A stretch of DNA of 64,000 nucleotides, from assembly GCA_020080175.1 (NCBI GenBank), contig JAGHQL010000140.1, positions 1 through 64,000 on the forward strand, given 5' to 3'. The stretch comes from Glutinoglossum americanum (taxonomy: Eukaryota; Ascomycota; Geoglossomycetes; Geoglossales; Geoglossaceae). Positions within the stretch are counted from its first letter, which is position 1. Each line of letters starts with the position of its first letter. A program made the position numbers and the translations under genes. The notes under the pieces are model-generated. The model saw only the letters and a list, made by a program, of their open reading frames with translations. It made no database searches and had not been told where the DNA came from. Below are positions 20,286 to 31,934 of the stretch, one piece after another.

Positions 20286-21776
20286 GAATGCATAGAATGC
20301 ATAGAAGTGCTCAGCGGTGCGAAAAAACAAGAAACTATAGGGTGAATTAAAGCTATGGACCCTTGGGACGATCCCATACGGTCACGTGAGAAAATAAGGA
20401 GACGCCCGCGTTCAATGGTTTTGGATGCACAACCGGGAGGCCCGGTCCAAACACACCAAACCTGACACTTTCCAACAATGCACAATTCGTAAATGCATAG
20501 CTTCAAACTTTTGGCGGTTGGGATTATGCCAAAACTCATTAAGCATAAGTTCTGGTGCGTTTTCAACTAGGGTGCTATTGCGACCGCGTCGCCCCTCCAG
20601 AGAGCGATGCCTATTACAGGCTAATTTATGGAATTTAGGGCCTAAAAATCTCCGCTTAGGGGCAAAATATCTATTCACGCTTAAAACTTGAGCAGGGGCT
20701 TACGTAAATTAGTGATAGTCAGTTTTTTCCCGCTTAGGGACTAGCTCAGCTGAGACTTTAAAACGGCAGCCCGTGATAATTCTGAAATTAAACCCTTTGG
20801 ACGATCCTGTGGACCAGTGGAATGCGGCACGCATAAATGCGTTAAAAGTCAAATATTCCCTGGGAAGCGAAAATATTCTCTAATATTTTTAAATTAATTT
20901 ATAACCGTTTTATACATGGGTAAAATGTTCGCGGGGCAATCCTTTTTAATGGGTAGTTTTTCCGGATTTTTATACTAAGTATTAGAGGGTGGGTCACTTC
21001 TGCCACTTACTTTTTCCCTCTGACTTAGTGACTGGAGCACGCGTCACGCAAACACTGTGATGCTTCCCGGCTTAAATCAAGACGGCTTTTCTCTTGAACG
21101 TTGGGGAAGCGCGAGCCTGAGCAAGGGATAATTCCCCAGATAGACACAAAGATAACCTGCCCCAGCAAGAGAAATGATGTGTTAGCCAAAGCCCCGAGGT
21201 AACTGTTCATCTGTCTAAAGTCGGTTCCCCTCTCTGTTTGGAGTGACCTCGTTGGAGGTTTTTATCGATAGGTTCCAGAGAGGATGAGCCGGGAATGGCT
21301 ATAATAGGCTCCGTTAGACATTATAACCCGATCCTAACCGGGGACCCCTCAAGGTCATCCCCCAGATTAGGAGCTTCCTCGCTTTTGCATTGGCTAGAGA
21401 GAAATAGTCTTAGCGGCTTCCGACCTGATTGAGTGATTCAGCAGAGGGAGGAGTTGAACTTATTATTCCCGTCGAACTTGGCCACTGATTGGGTGGAGCC
21501 AAACTGGCGAAGAGGCCGGACTTGTAGACTAATTCCCCCATCTGTTGTCGGGCATGCGCGGCATCGGTAACCTAATCGTATCGGTTGGTCAGGGCACATA
21601 GAACCCCGCATCAGTGCCAACGCATAGGATGTAGTCATACTTTACTCGTGACTATGTATACGTGCACCGCGCACATCTAACAGAAGCCTTTCAATTATCG
21701 CGTCTTCCGCTCCCATGCCCAAAAAGTCAACCGTATATTCTTGCCTAGTGGTACCTTGACTCTAACGAGGTATCCA
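20286..21776. other. Intergenic, AT-rich, no supported gene
   Basis: Contains AT-rich blocks (20870-20960) and two copies of CCGCTTAGGG (about 20653 and 20728). A minus-strand frame at 21025-21210 begins with a hydrophobic stretch (FLLLGQVIFVSIWGIIP) but has no recognisable family. The last 500 bp, with CGGGGACCCC and CCGATCC-type motifs, is the upstream region of the gene at 21777. Confidence 0.45.
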
Positions 21777-22431
21777 ATGTGTCCAGACCCTCTCACTATC
21801 GGCCTTTGTGCAGTTCAGCTGCTCAGGATCGCTTACAAGCTCGGCTCTTTAGAGGATGAAATGCGCGCTTATAATGGTGCGCTCGAAGGGACCTCTAACC
21901 TTGTCTCCCACGTCGACTCTACCCGCAACAAACTCTCGACTCTTTGTACGGCGGAGACTAGAGAGAGGATAGATTGTGAACTTCAGCGGACGAGGTTGGC
22001 ACTAGAGAGCGCGAAGAAGGCGATGGGCTGGAAGGGCGAGACTCACAGCGGGGTTCTGGCAACGGTGGACGCGGTGGAATGGGCGTTTAAGCACAAAGAG
22101 GCCGCGAAAGCGCACAATGTGTTGTTGCGTCAGTGCCATGAGAATCTACTATGCATATGCATCGAATTGGCACTGGTGAACGAGAGGCGGCCGCGGCCCT
22201 CTGAGACATACTTTCGAGAGGTACAGACGAGGATGTTGGCGGCACTGTCAAGACGAGTTGAGAGGAATTCTATTATTTATTCAGGAGTAGGCGAGCAGGC
22301 ACCCCGGCGCCGGCTATTCGAGCCAGAGCGGCAGAGTACGTTTTCTCCCCTCCTGTTTGTTCTTCTATACCGATTTGAGCAAGGCCAAATCCGGCCGTAT
22401 ATATCTATAGCTAACAGTTTTCCTAGAATGA
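21777..22431 (+). CDS. Fungal helical protein of unknown function
   Basis: Starts MCPDPLTIGLCAVQLLRIAY; an ATG 36 bases upstream is in frame but the conserved family start is here. Model: 21777-22335 plus a tiny last exon at 22427-22431, about 187 aa, intron 91 bp with GTACGT donor and a CTAAC branch site. The sequence is rich in heptad-like helices (KLGSLEDEMRAYNGALEGTS, SAKKAMGWKG, VEWAFKHKEAAKAHNVLL). It resembles N-terminal helical regions found in fungal STAND-like proteins but has no NTPase. It is convergent with the family-member-2 gene, with only 56 bp between stop codons. No reaction can be assigned. The 3' end is uncertain because both possible acceptors reach the same stop. Confidence 0.6.
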
Positions 22432-22487
22432 GTTCTGTTTTCCCCAGCTAGGACCTGGATATAATCCGGATTTCCAAGGCATGACGA

Positions 22488-23444
22488 TTAAACTATCCTG
22501 AATATCTGTCTATTCATAACCTGGTCGTTATCCTTCAAGAGAGAAGGGAACAATAAGATAAATTCTGCCTCGTCCCACGAACCGAACCTCCATTCCGAAG
22601 GGTGTGACATCATGAGTCTATGTAGCTCTGCGCCAAGCCGACAGAGCTCGCGGAGATGGGCCTCACGCTCCCCGCTTTTGGATAAGGACGAATAGGGTTC
22701 GAGATAGGAGGATATGTCGTTTGCGGTGGTGGATATTTCTGCATCTGACCTTGAGACTTAGTCAGGTTGAGTAGAAAATACGTGTTCGCGGATTACGATC
22801 ACGTACCTGCTCATACTCACCGCGATGATGGAGTTTATAATTACCCAAGCGATATGCCTACGTATCATCGCGCGTCGCGTTCGAGGATTTTCGAGTTCCG
22901 GTATGGGCCGGTCGCTGGAGTGGTTACGGGGGAAATAGTTTTCGGCATGTTGGTCGATATAGGTGGCGAGGTTGGCAACATTGTTGATAATGGTTCTATC
23001 TTGGATGTGCTGTTCTGGGATTGATGAAGTTCGAGATGTCGGCTGGTGGCCTGATGCAGTGGAGGGCCGGCGCGACGAAGAAGGTCCTCCAACTAATGCA
23101 GTGGATCGATTCCTACGCGATAAGGAAGGTCTTCCAGCCGATGTGGCGGGATGTCGCTCTCTTCGCGATGAGGAAGGCCTTCCAGCCGATGTGGCAGAGA
23201 GTCGCGATGGGTACCTTTCTCCGGGTAATGCAGTGAAGGGCCGTCTTCCCTCATCCGGTGAGCGAGGCGGTCGGTCTCTGCGGGGAAGGGGTTTTTCTTG
23301 GTCTGGTGGCTGCTGCTCTCCACGGGATGACATTGGACGGACCTGCGATCGTTGGGAAGAGGTCTGAGGCCGACCAGGAGGGACCTCGCGAAGCCTTACG
23401 CGTTCTTGCGCATCGTCGACTTCATTACACGAGCCAAAACACAT
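22488..23444 (-). CDS. Paralogue of the small myristoylated-type family, member 2
   Basis: Model: complement of 23444-22807 and 22749-22488, one 57-bp intron with GTACGT donor and a CTGAC branch, phases agree, about 299 aa. The start MCFGSCNEVD lacks the Gly2 of member 1, so myristoylation is doubtful. An Arg/Ser/Pro-rich disordered part follows, with repeats of the type SAGRPSSSRRERHP. Then comes the family core HIQDRTIINNVANLATYIDQ and AENYF, and RRHIAWVIINSII. The second exon, easy to miss because it is short, encodes STTANDISSYLEPY, REAHLRELCRLGAELHRL, MMSHPSEWRFGSW and LLFPSLLKD, and completes the domain. The domain looks intact. Function unknown; helical and probably a membrane- or protein-binding adaptor by composition only. 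Confidence 0.75.
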
Positions 23445-24550
23445 ACTGCCATCAATCGATATGCATATCGGATTCCGAAGAGAGAAGTTTTCACGACGTG
23501 CTTGACAAATTAGGAATAGCTTCCGCCACATGCCTCGGACACCTCGTTCATAATGAACATAGTCGGTGCGGCTTGGATAACTTTTTAAGTTGAAGCCGGA
23601 GTACTGTCCCGAACAACCATTGGAGAATAACTAATAACTACCCCACCTACCACGGTCGAACAAGGGGTTTACGCTATTGGAGAGGATGGTTGTATCCGCC
23701 ATGATACCGCCGAAACGCGTCGTAACACCCTAAACGCGGGAAAAAGCTCTCCCGTAAAGGCCAAAGAGGGATCTACGACGTACAACACAGGGGTGTTGTG
23801 ACCACGACCCAGATGACCCTGAAATTGAGCGCGAAGATCTGCGTTCGCTCCCACGAAACTCCGTAGTTTATTCAGTTCATGTACAACCCCGACCGCGTGT
23901 TGCCAACTGTACTTAAGCGAACTGCAGCCTCTCAGTTGATTGCGGCGTTGGCGGGTCCCCAAGCACGATCCCCGTAATTTCCGGGGACTCTTTTCTCTTC
24001 TATTCCGTCTATACGACTACCTTTCGACAGAAGAGGAAATTGTAAGCAAAAAGCAACAAAGCCCATGCTGTGATAGGTGGTAGAGCGGTATCAATTGATT
24101 GGTCATTGTGTCTGGATGATTGGGTGTTCTGCTTGATATCTCGTAATCCGGCAGCGCACATGGACCAATAACGTTCCAGCCAACTTCTAGACCATGCGAA
24201 AATTTCGGACCCCGCGCACCGACCAGCATGGCGAGCTGCTTGGCACTGATCTAGGCCCGGCTGTGATGCAAACAAGACTTAAAATATTACAATTCGGACA
24301 GGACTCTGGGTTTCTTCTGCTCTCGATTGACTAATCCTCCCGCGTTTCAAGCTGTAAGGCTAGGATTGCTAATGCCCCTTGAGTCTCGACTTTTACCCTT
24401 CGATTAACATGCCGGCCCCAGGTTAGAAGTCTGCATCGGCGAATTACGCTATAGTAATAGATTAACTAGATAGTCCGACAATTGTACAGAGGCTCAGCCC
24501 AAAAGTCTTGAGACTCTTAACTAACCTCTAGCTAAGCGACACCCACCAAA
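23445..24550. other. Intergenic, no supported gene
   Basis: A 97-codon minus-strand frame at 23669-23962 (contains NTPVLYVVDPSLAFTGELF) shows no recognisable family and no flanking exons. A second at 24009-24275 is also unassigned. Either could be a remnant; neither is called. Confidence 0.4.
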
Positions 24551-24569
24551 ATGCCTGGTCACCAAAATG

Positions 24570-24850
24570 CCGAGTCGCGCAACACCTATATCCCTTCGTG
24601 CACGCACAAACTTTACACTCCTTGAAGAAGGTATTCCAGCATCCAGAATTATTGAGACTACTGGTTTATCTGAAGCTACAATTTAGCAAATTGAACAATC
24701 ACTTTTGAACGGGGCTATGATCCGCAAAGAATTTAAAGATGAATAACTATCGCGAAGGGCGGGCTTAATTAAATTTTAGTGTGGTATGGCCTAAGCGTAG
24801 CCTAAGCGAAGCCTAATGAAAGTTTTAAAACTTTTGGGTTCGGCCTCTGT
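24570..24850 (+). mobile_element. Relic Tc1/mariner-type DNA transposon (transposase start only)
   Basis: Reads LLEEGIPASRIIETTGLSEA then TI, a stop, QIEQ, closely matching the helix-turn-helix N-terminus of fungal Tc1/mariner transposases (LEEGIPAARVAEITGLS...TVYRI). Two in-frame stops (TAG for a likely CAG codon and TAA) and AT-rich drift point to RIP. No catalytic DDE part and no clear terminal inverted repeats remain. Confidence 0.6.
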
Positions 24851-24864
24851 AGAATGTCCATTAA

Positions 24865-27118
24865 CTACACGCCGACATAAAAACCATTTTGGGGCTCATT
24901 GCCTTCCTCTCCACCTTCTGTCCATTCCACTCTGAGAGTCTGAGGCTCGTTCCTCGCCTCTCCACCAACCATTACCTCGAACCTCAGAAGACGCTCAGGC
25001 TCGATGAAAGCCAGCAGGTCATAGTCTACTCTTAAAAATTTCTTCCCAATATATTTCTTGCGCTTTTGGGTGATCCCCGCCGAATTTGGCCTGGGTCCTA
25101 AATCTGACACTATATTGCAAATGACATGGGCGCCGCACTTTTCGTTCCAAAAAAGCGGCAGCTCGCCAGGTGCCGAATAGGATATAACCACTCCATCTTT
25201 CCAACTACTGTCCGGATTGTTAGGACTGATGATACGTGAGTACTTGCGTGTGATAGGTTCATCTTCTGTGACCTTCCCTCCTTTGTGGATGAGCCAGTCG
25301 ATTCGATTTTCAGCATATTTGTTGCCATCGAGTGGGTTCTTGATGGGGTTTTGCGCTGAGTGTTTATTCTTGTCATATCGCTCACTGTATAGAATACCGT
25401 AGGAGGCACGGGAACGGCGGGTGCGGAGAACGGAAGCGTTGTGGCAGATACGCTGCATACGGTCGATGACAAGGCCCTTGCAGACGGCAAGAGGACTGTA
25501 AAGTTTGTTAACGCAGCGGAGATAGCGAAGCTGAAAACGTACGGTTCTTCGGGCTCATCGGCAAATAGTACTGTCATGCCGCGATCACTGTATTTATTCG
25601 TAAATTCTGTTTGGACGTATCTGGAGGAACCGAGACCCCCAGAGAGAACGAGATACAACTATTGCGCGGCCATTAACGTACCTTTTCTCCAATAAGAGAG
25701 AGAGGTTACAGTGGGAGGAGAAAAGACACTTACTATTTCCGTTCCTGGTTGGTCCCACTGGAGAGATTGAATCTCCTTATCAATGAAATCAAAAATTTTA
25801 TGAATCTGCTCGTCAAACATAGCTTTGAGCTCATCCCTTCAAGCCAGTCAGTCATAGTTCTAGTTATCTATCAAAGCGTAAAAAGGTTTATCTACCGAGA
25901 AAGCACTACCCTCTCATCTAGATCAACCGGCAAGCCCGGAACAAGAATTCTCGCTGTCGGTACGCTAGCCGCTGTCCCCAAAGATGTCTTTATTGCTTGA
26001 AACGCGCCTCTTGTTATCTGATGCGCAATATGTTCTGACAACTGAGGATATTTGGGTCTAAGGGTGCTAAGGCATTCCGCGGCATTTCTCTCAAATGCAT
26101 CGTCAATATCGAGAGAGCCGACGTCAAGAACTGGAAAACCAAAAAAATAAAAACCGAAACGATTAGTAGAGTGGTGTACAGGAGGATGTATTACAAACCG
26201 TTGGGTTCGTCAAGCGTCATCAGCTCGACGGTCTCGCCCCCAATCCGATTCACTTTTAGAACGCATATGTCCTACTTGTGTTAGATTCACCAATACATTA
26301 GAAAGTATATGGTAAACACACAGTTGTTCCTCCTCCAGCATCGCAGACGAGGATAGTATCCCCTTCCTGCAGCTCGTAGCTTAGCGTGAGTATGCTATCC
26401 GGCGATATGCACCGGCTTACTTTGTACTTGTGTTCAAGGCTCTCCGCGGTGGAGACCGCTGATGCCTCTCCCTCGGTCAGCCCAACGACCACAGAGCAAT
26501 TCTCATCAGTTCCAAACCCTGCTTCCTTCACGATCTCTTCAAAGTCCCCAACCACTTTATCTTTATCTCTCCATAACGTCGGCAAGCTGAAGATATATTC
26601 GATCTTTGTCGAATTGCAGTCCACCAACCAAGGGGGGTTCTTTAGATGGCCAATTATGTGACCATACAAAGCAGTTAGGAAGTCTGTATACCACGACACC
26701 ACATCACGGAAGGTCCCTGGGGCAGCCTGAGGGTTTTGTCTGAAAGATTTTACCAAAATAGGCTTATCCAAATAAAACTTGAACAGTTCTTTTACGGCCA
26801 TTCCAGGACCAAGATCCTCTAGAGAAGGGCACGCAAACCCCCATGAAAGGATGCGACTGTTGCCAGCTTTGTATGTGAGTCTGGTAGGTACTTTGTTTTC
26901 ATGCATGTCGGTGCCAGGCCAACTTTGAATGACGACAGGTTTGATGGGTTTGCCGGATTCGACCCTGTCGGGAGAGCAAATCGCAACTCCTACACGGACA
27001 GCGACATGCATCAGTCTGGTGGTTACTACGCGGCGGTTCACAGTGGATGCGCACCTGTACAAGTCATCCCGATATCTATCCCAACGATAACATGCTTGGG
27101 CGCCACATTCTCTGTCAT
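24865..27118 (-). CDS. Hsp70-like ATPase (HSPA12-type)
   Basis: Model: complement of 27118-27055, 26989-26322, 26271-26199, 26130-25896, 25836-25734, 25658-25543 and 25495-24865; six GT-AG introns (47-75 bp), all phases agree, 629 aa. Actin-fold ATPase motifs in order: phosphate-1 loop GIDIGMTCTGVA (aa 13-24), WPGTDM...NKVPT, phosphate-2 DAGGGTTD (aa 238-245, formed across an intron) and the adenosine motif SGGLGSSRY (aa 387-395). The C-terminal 200 aa have no canonical Hsp70 substrate-binding domain, as in the HSPA12-like branch that is expanded in fungi. It probably binds ATP; client and location are unknown. Family relatives are often found near NLR-type genes, but that is association only. 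No break is visible. The stop follows FYVGV. Confidence 0.88.
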
Positions 27119-28325
27119 GTTGTGCTGTGAGCAGGCATAACCGGGACCAAACATCATCGGCCCCACATGGGACGGTGCGGAGGATTTATGCCTCCTCTGG
27201 CAATGCTGCGAGTGCCATGGAGCCCTGTGGCGTGGTCCAATTGGCTAGGTGGCGCACTTTGCATGCGTGAGGCTCCTTCTGTTCAAAATCTTGACTCTCC
27301 AATGAGCCATTCGGTCGGACGCAGCCTGGACAGCGTGATAGTAGCCATCGCGAGCCAACCACGAGGCAGCCCCAGGATGCAACAAGGCTTTGCGTTTAGT
27401 TTCCGATTCATTTTTGGACGGAATTTAAAGCAAATATTCAACTAGCGAAAAAATGGAATCGCAGTTTTGTTCTAAGCCGTGAAGGAAATGTTGTCAACAC
27501 GTCTGGCCTAACACTTGCAACACAAGTTCCTATTCGTTCGTTGGTTCATCTCCATCCATAATAAAGTCACGAATGCAAATTTCCGCCATACCTGTTCCAC
27601 AGGTTGTGGAACGGCGAAGCCTAATCTGGACATAATCAGGTCTGTACGCTCCTTGGCGAGTAAGGTAGCTAGTTACTTTTACAATACCTAGAATTGGAGA
27701 GAAGAAATGGATGACCGACCGATTGTTTGAAACCCGACCCCAAGAAGCCTTGTAATCGTTGGGATCCCTAACCTCGCTCTGCAAGATCGCCCTTAGTTAT
27801 TGTTGTTATATGAGCGGCATGAAGCCTTATAGAGTAGATAGCATAGAATCTATTGGGGTATGCCTAGCCTCGACCTATGAGCCATGCTGATCATCAATAT
27901 ATTGGTGCCGATCCTTACCCCTTTTTCCTTTGTTTACTTACAGTCTTACTGACATTTTATGGTATAAGTACCCCCGGATCTCCTCATTTTACTAGATGAG
28001 TCAATAGCTAATTGAATGAAATTCGATTCTACCCGGCTAACTGCATTCTTACATACAATTGACTTCATAGCCAACCTAGCCACCATCCCGCCGTACCAAG
28101 CATAACACACAACAAACTGGAATATGCTAGTTGACCTTAATAGCGGAGAGCGGACGAATTAATCAACTGGGATATGTCGGTTGACGCTAATGATGGAGAG
28201 TAGATTAGCGATAGACGGTAACGTGTTTAACTAGGATATGTTAATTGATTTGCATTATCCCTTCCTCCTGTGCTCCAAAAATGGGGAGACGAATTAGCCT
28301 CACATCGTACCGGTGTACATGTAGA
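27119..28325. other. Upstream region of the Hsp70-like gene; no supported gene
   Basis: Open frames at 27167-27445 and 27530-27784 (minus) show no family features. At 28118-28265 three decayed copies of AACTGGGATATGTCGGTTGA are seen, spaced about 53 and 65 bp, differing mostly at C/T and G/A positions. Confidence 0.45.
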
Positions 28326-28326
28326 G

Positions 28327-28742
28327 CCCGGTTACAAAGGATGGCCGGCCGCAACGCGAACCTCGTCAAACCTACAACAAATTCTACAGATATTAATCAT
28401 TTATATTTGAGATACAAGCAATAGGTACTAGGATGTAGGCACTATTGGTTACCAAAATTTAGGATAATTAGAATATGTCGCTGTTGTTTGATTAGCAGAA
28501 GTAGTGGCTTTGATATTGTTTTCGCAATTGTATGCAAGTTGTATGACAAAGAGCAGTAGGATATAAATAAAGGGTTTATAGCCTAGAAATCACACTAGAA
28601 TAAGCAAAAATTCTTTAATAGCTTGAATAGTGGTAGTTGTATTTATAAGACTGAAAAAAGTGAAGAATTAAGTATCTTTTCTACTAAAATACATAAGCGA
28701 GGTACTTACGTTGCGACCGGCCATCCGCTGCAACAAACGGGA
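28327..28742. mobile_element. Non-autonomous DNA element (MITE-like) with inverted ends
   Basis: GGATGGCCGGCCGCAACG at the left (28339-28356) is matched by its reverse complement at the right (GGATGGCCGGTCGCAACG, 28709-28726). GC-rich ends enclose an AT-rich 350-bp interior with no coding capacity. The outermost bases also agree weakly (CCCGGTT against CCCGTTT). Target duplication could not be fixed. Confidence 0.55.
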
Positions 28743-29368
28743 CTTGCAAAGTAGGCACCCCAACACACGACGCACTTAGAATAAATGGAATCCAAGCATA
28801 GAAATGCATGTCTGCCTACGGCCTAACAGATGATCAAAAGTTAGTACCCCTAGATAGCTAGGCAGTTTCTAGCGACATTCATTTGGACTCCACCGGTTCT
28901 CCAGCTTTAGTTTCCTCTCCCTATTTCAAAACCAGAACCTGGAACTTTCCTCCTCCGCCGGAGGAATGCGAATACACCAAGTCTCCCCGCTGGACCACGG
29001 CGTCGATGAGAACCCTCCATAAAGATGAACCAACCCTTCTGTCAGAGCGATTGTGACATAGATCTCCCCCTTCATTCCAGTCAGATACCCTGCTGGTTTC
29101 GGGTTTGTTTCATGGAAAATACCGATCCCGGTAGATACCCGGCCATCTCTCGTGTGGCCAGATTTGCGCACATGACAAGAAATCGGCATCGCCTTACTTG
29201 TATGTATTCATCTCGGATTGTGTGGGCCACGCTACTGTGTATCTGCGGCATTGCTAGGAGCTTTTGATACTATGTAGCGCTTTACTAGATACCGCAATTC
29301 ATACAGCAATGACTTAACAAAGAGGAAACCTTCGTCGAATAGAAATCCGGTGACTGTATGTCTCCCAA
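28743..29368. other. Intergenic between the MITE-like element and peroxidase
   Basis: A minus-strand frame (28926-29189) reads GIGIFHETNPKPAGYLTG and IYVTIALTEGLVHLYGGF. It looks protein-like in composition but is not recognised and has no start or partner exon that I can support. Confidence 0.4.
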
Positions 29369-30166
29369 TTACTTCGGCTTGTGTATATAGTTATGCCACA
29401 AAACCCTAAGACCTTGCCAGAAATAATTGAGCAACGTCAAGCGCCTTTCGAGAGGAAGGTTTAAAGGAGAACGCTCCTCCTTAAAAAAGGTAGTGAGGTC
29501 CTCTTTGGAAATTCCAGAAGGCCCCAAAACCAGGAGGGCAGAGCCATAATTAAAGACAGAGACAATTACTAGTTTAAACGAGAGCTTAGGAACGCCTGCA
29601 AGTTCAGACTCTTTGGTACGGCGTATACGACTTTTGGCGAAGGTTTTAGCGGTCGCAGGCCCATCGCCGGTATCCCCAAGAACCGCCTCCAGCATCTCAG
29701 GCTGGAACGTGTAGTTATCGCCTTGTGCAAAGTCATGCCGTGTAAGGGAAACATCGTGCTCGATAGCATTGTGTTTCCTTAAATCGGTGAGATCGAAAGT
29801 AGTAGCACCGGGTTTGCCGACCGATGGAAGGATTATCGAGGTGAGGAAGGTTGCGAGAGGATGAGTCATATTGTATCCGGCCATCAAAGCTTCCTCCATG
29901 CGTTCGTTGGAAATGTTCTTCCCATCGCGGGGACTGAGGGTGTTAGCTTTTCAAGGTCTCATTCTCAGACACATCAACCTGAGAGGGGGCAAAGAGACAA
30001 AGACATACAGGTACCCATGGTTTGCCAACACATTAAGACCGGGACAAGGGCTTCTGCTATCGACAGATCCGGGGCTGTAGCTATGGTCCTCCGAGGCAAT
30101 TGTAGACGGAGGCTTTGGCTTCAAGCCCAAGAAGGCTCGAAAAGCATGATAGAATCCACCCAACAT
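29369..30166 (-). CDS. Heme-thiolate peroxidase (chloroperoxidase/UPO family)
   Basis: Model: complement of 30166-30009 and 29933-29369, one 75-bp intron, 240 aa. The heme-ligand motif SPCPGLNVLANHG (PCP, cysteine axial ligand) is followed across the intron by YLPRDGKNI. Downstream are FDLTDLRKHNAIEHD, with the EHD acid-base motif typical of chloroperoxidase-type members, then SLTRHDFAQGDN and FFKEERSPLNLP, all hallmarks of peroxidase family 2. No signal peptide is seen at MLGGFYHAFRAF, so it may be intracellular or use an upstream start; at 240 aa it is of normal length for short (group I) members. These enzymes use hydrogen peroxide to halogenate or oxygenate organic substrates. The gene looks intact. 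Confidence 0.88.
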
Positions 30167-31934
30167 GGCTATGGTTGACTTGGGCGAACGAAATAGACAG
30201 GCTGTCCGAGACTTGTAAATACGCTTCTGTTGAAGCTGATGTTGGAAATGCGAAGTCGCGTTCTGTCTCGGATATTGTTGAGGCACCTTGTGCGGGGTTG
30301 AAATTTCAAAGCAATTCTACTGGCGCGCTTCGTATTTCCTACGGCTGAAAGGGTCGCTGTGGGAAGAGAACATACCGTCAGCTTGCACGAACCAACTAAC
30401 CGTGCCAAAGGGATGGCTTTAGAAAATCACACGCAGTACGGGACTGGCGGATGTCCAGCTGGGCCCGCTGCTGCTTTTATCAGCAGCGAGGCGGGATCAC
30501 CGATGTTCGTGATTCCCATGCTGCGATTGAACGACCAAGTACTGGGGAGACATGCGCCATGCACGCTGTCGAAAGTTGGGCTTCAGCTCCTCACCGATCA
30601 GCCAGTCACAAAGCTGCGATAACAAGGAATTTTGAGCACGACACGCAATTTTCGGCCAGCCTCGCGCGGGGAAAATAAAGTAAAGCTACAATCTGCAGGC
30701 GGAGACACAGCTCTTCATATTTGCACGTGACAGGTTTCTTGTATCGGTTAGGTTTGAAATCGTACTTCATCCAGATACATGCCCATTCTTTGGCTCGGAT
30801 CAAACTTATCTAGATTCGTTGCTTGTAATATGTTGGGGATAGTCTAGTTGAGAGTTGAGGGCTAGCTGGTCCCTCTCCCCGTCACACGGTGGCCTGCATT
30901 GCATAGTCTTGGCCCTCTCACACACGCACAAGTCCTTGTAACTACGCACAAGTCCTTGTAACTAACGATTAATTCAATTGGTTCTATTAACTTTATTGCT
31001 TGCTGATCCGCTATTCGCTCATTTCGTCCAACGTAATATTGGAACCATTGGTGTCGCCCTCTCTTGCCGACCGTGCCACTGTCGCACTCTGGAGAGGCGT
31101 GAACAAAATGGCTCCTTGGCATAAGCTCCCATCACGGCCCGGAGTCTCCAGCCCGCTCGCTCTCCGCACCGAATTGCACGCTAAGAATCTGTTCGACTTG
31201 TACCCATCCGCGAATTATTAGTGAGCAATTGCTAGGTCGCCAACCTGAAGTCCAAACCTACAATAATCGTCAGTCTTCTAGCGGCTACCTAGATCCAATT
31301 TCAAATTCGTGATTGGGATTTCCACCGTGGGGCATAATGGGGCCGGTTGGCCTGAAAATATTCTGCAGTCCTATGGGAAATATGATAGGTGTTAAATATC
31401 CGGGACTTATCTGTAAGGCGCCAGTAATCGTAATCCAGGACTTGCCCCAACAAGCTGGGGCCAATTCAGTGCATCTAATCCATCCATTGACGCCCATGCA
31501 GTAAGGCCCAAGATCTCGATTTTTGGCCAATTCCAGTTTAGTCTCTGGGCGTGAGCAACCGTTGCGTTAAATTGAGCTGAAGGTGGGGAAGCCCCTGTGG
31601 GCGTCACCTCCCAGCGCTACGTTACCCTATTCATCCCGCCCAAGGGACCCCGCCATCGTGTGGAACCGCAACGAATTCGCCGACCATGGAAGCCATGAGC
31701 TTCCCCGAGAACCTGCTTATTCGTTCCAAAATCCCTCAGACCTAAGACACACGTCAGCGTACCCCAAATTCGTATGGTGGACTAAAGAGCCGGCACCGGA
31801 CCAAATTGTCTATAAGGTTCGTCCCCTCCCCCTTGGCAACTCGCACAACAATCGTCAACCACCTCACCCCTCACTACCGATTGTCCTACCTTCCTTCCCG
31901 CTCAAAGCTCTCATAACTCAGCACGAGAGTCACA
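30167..31934. other. Intergenic, no supported gene
   Basis: Holds upstream sequence of the peroxidase and of the small gene at 31935. A 21-bp direct repeat, CGCACAAGTCCTTGTAACTA, occurs twice in tandem at 30925-30965. No open frame carries a recognisable motif. Confidence 0.45.

Noticed and set aside
30925-30965. 21-bp tandem repeat as a regulatory array
   Set aside because: Only two units, far from any start codon and without a known motif.
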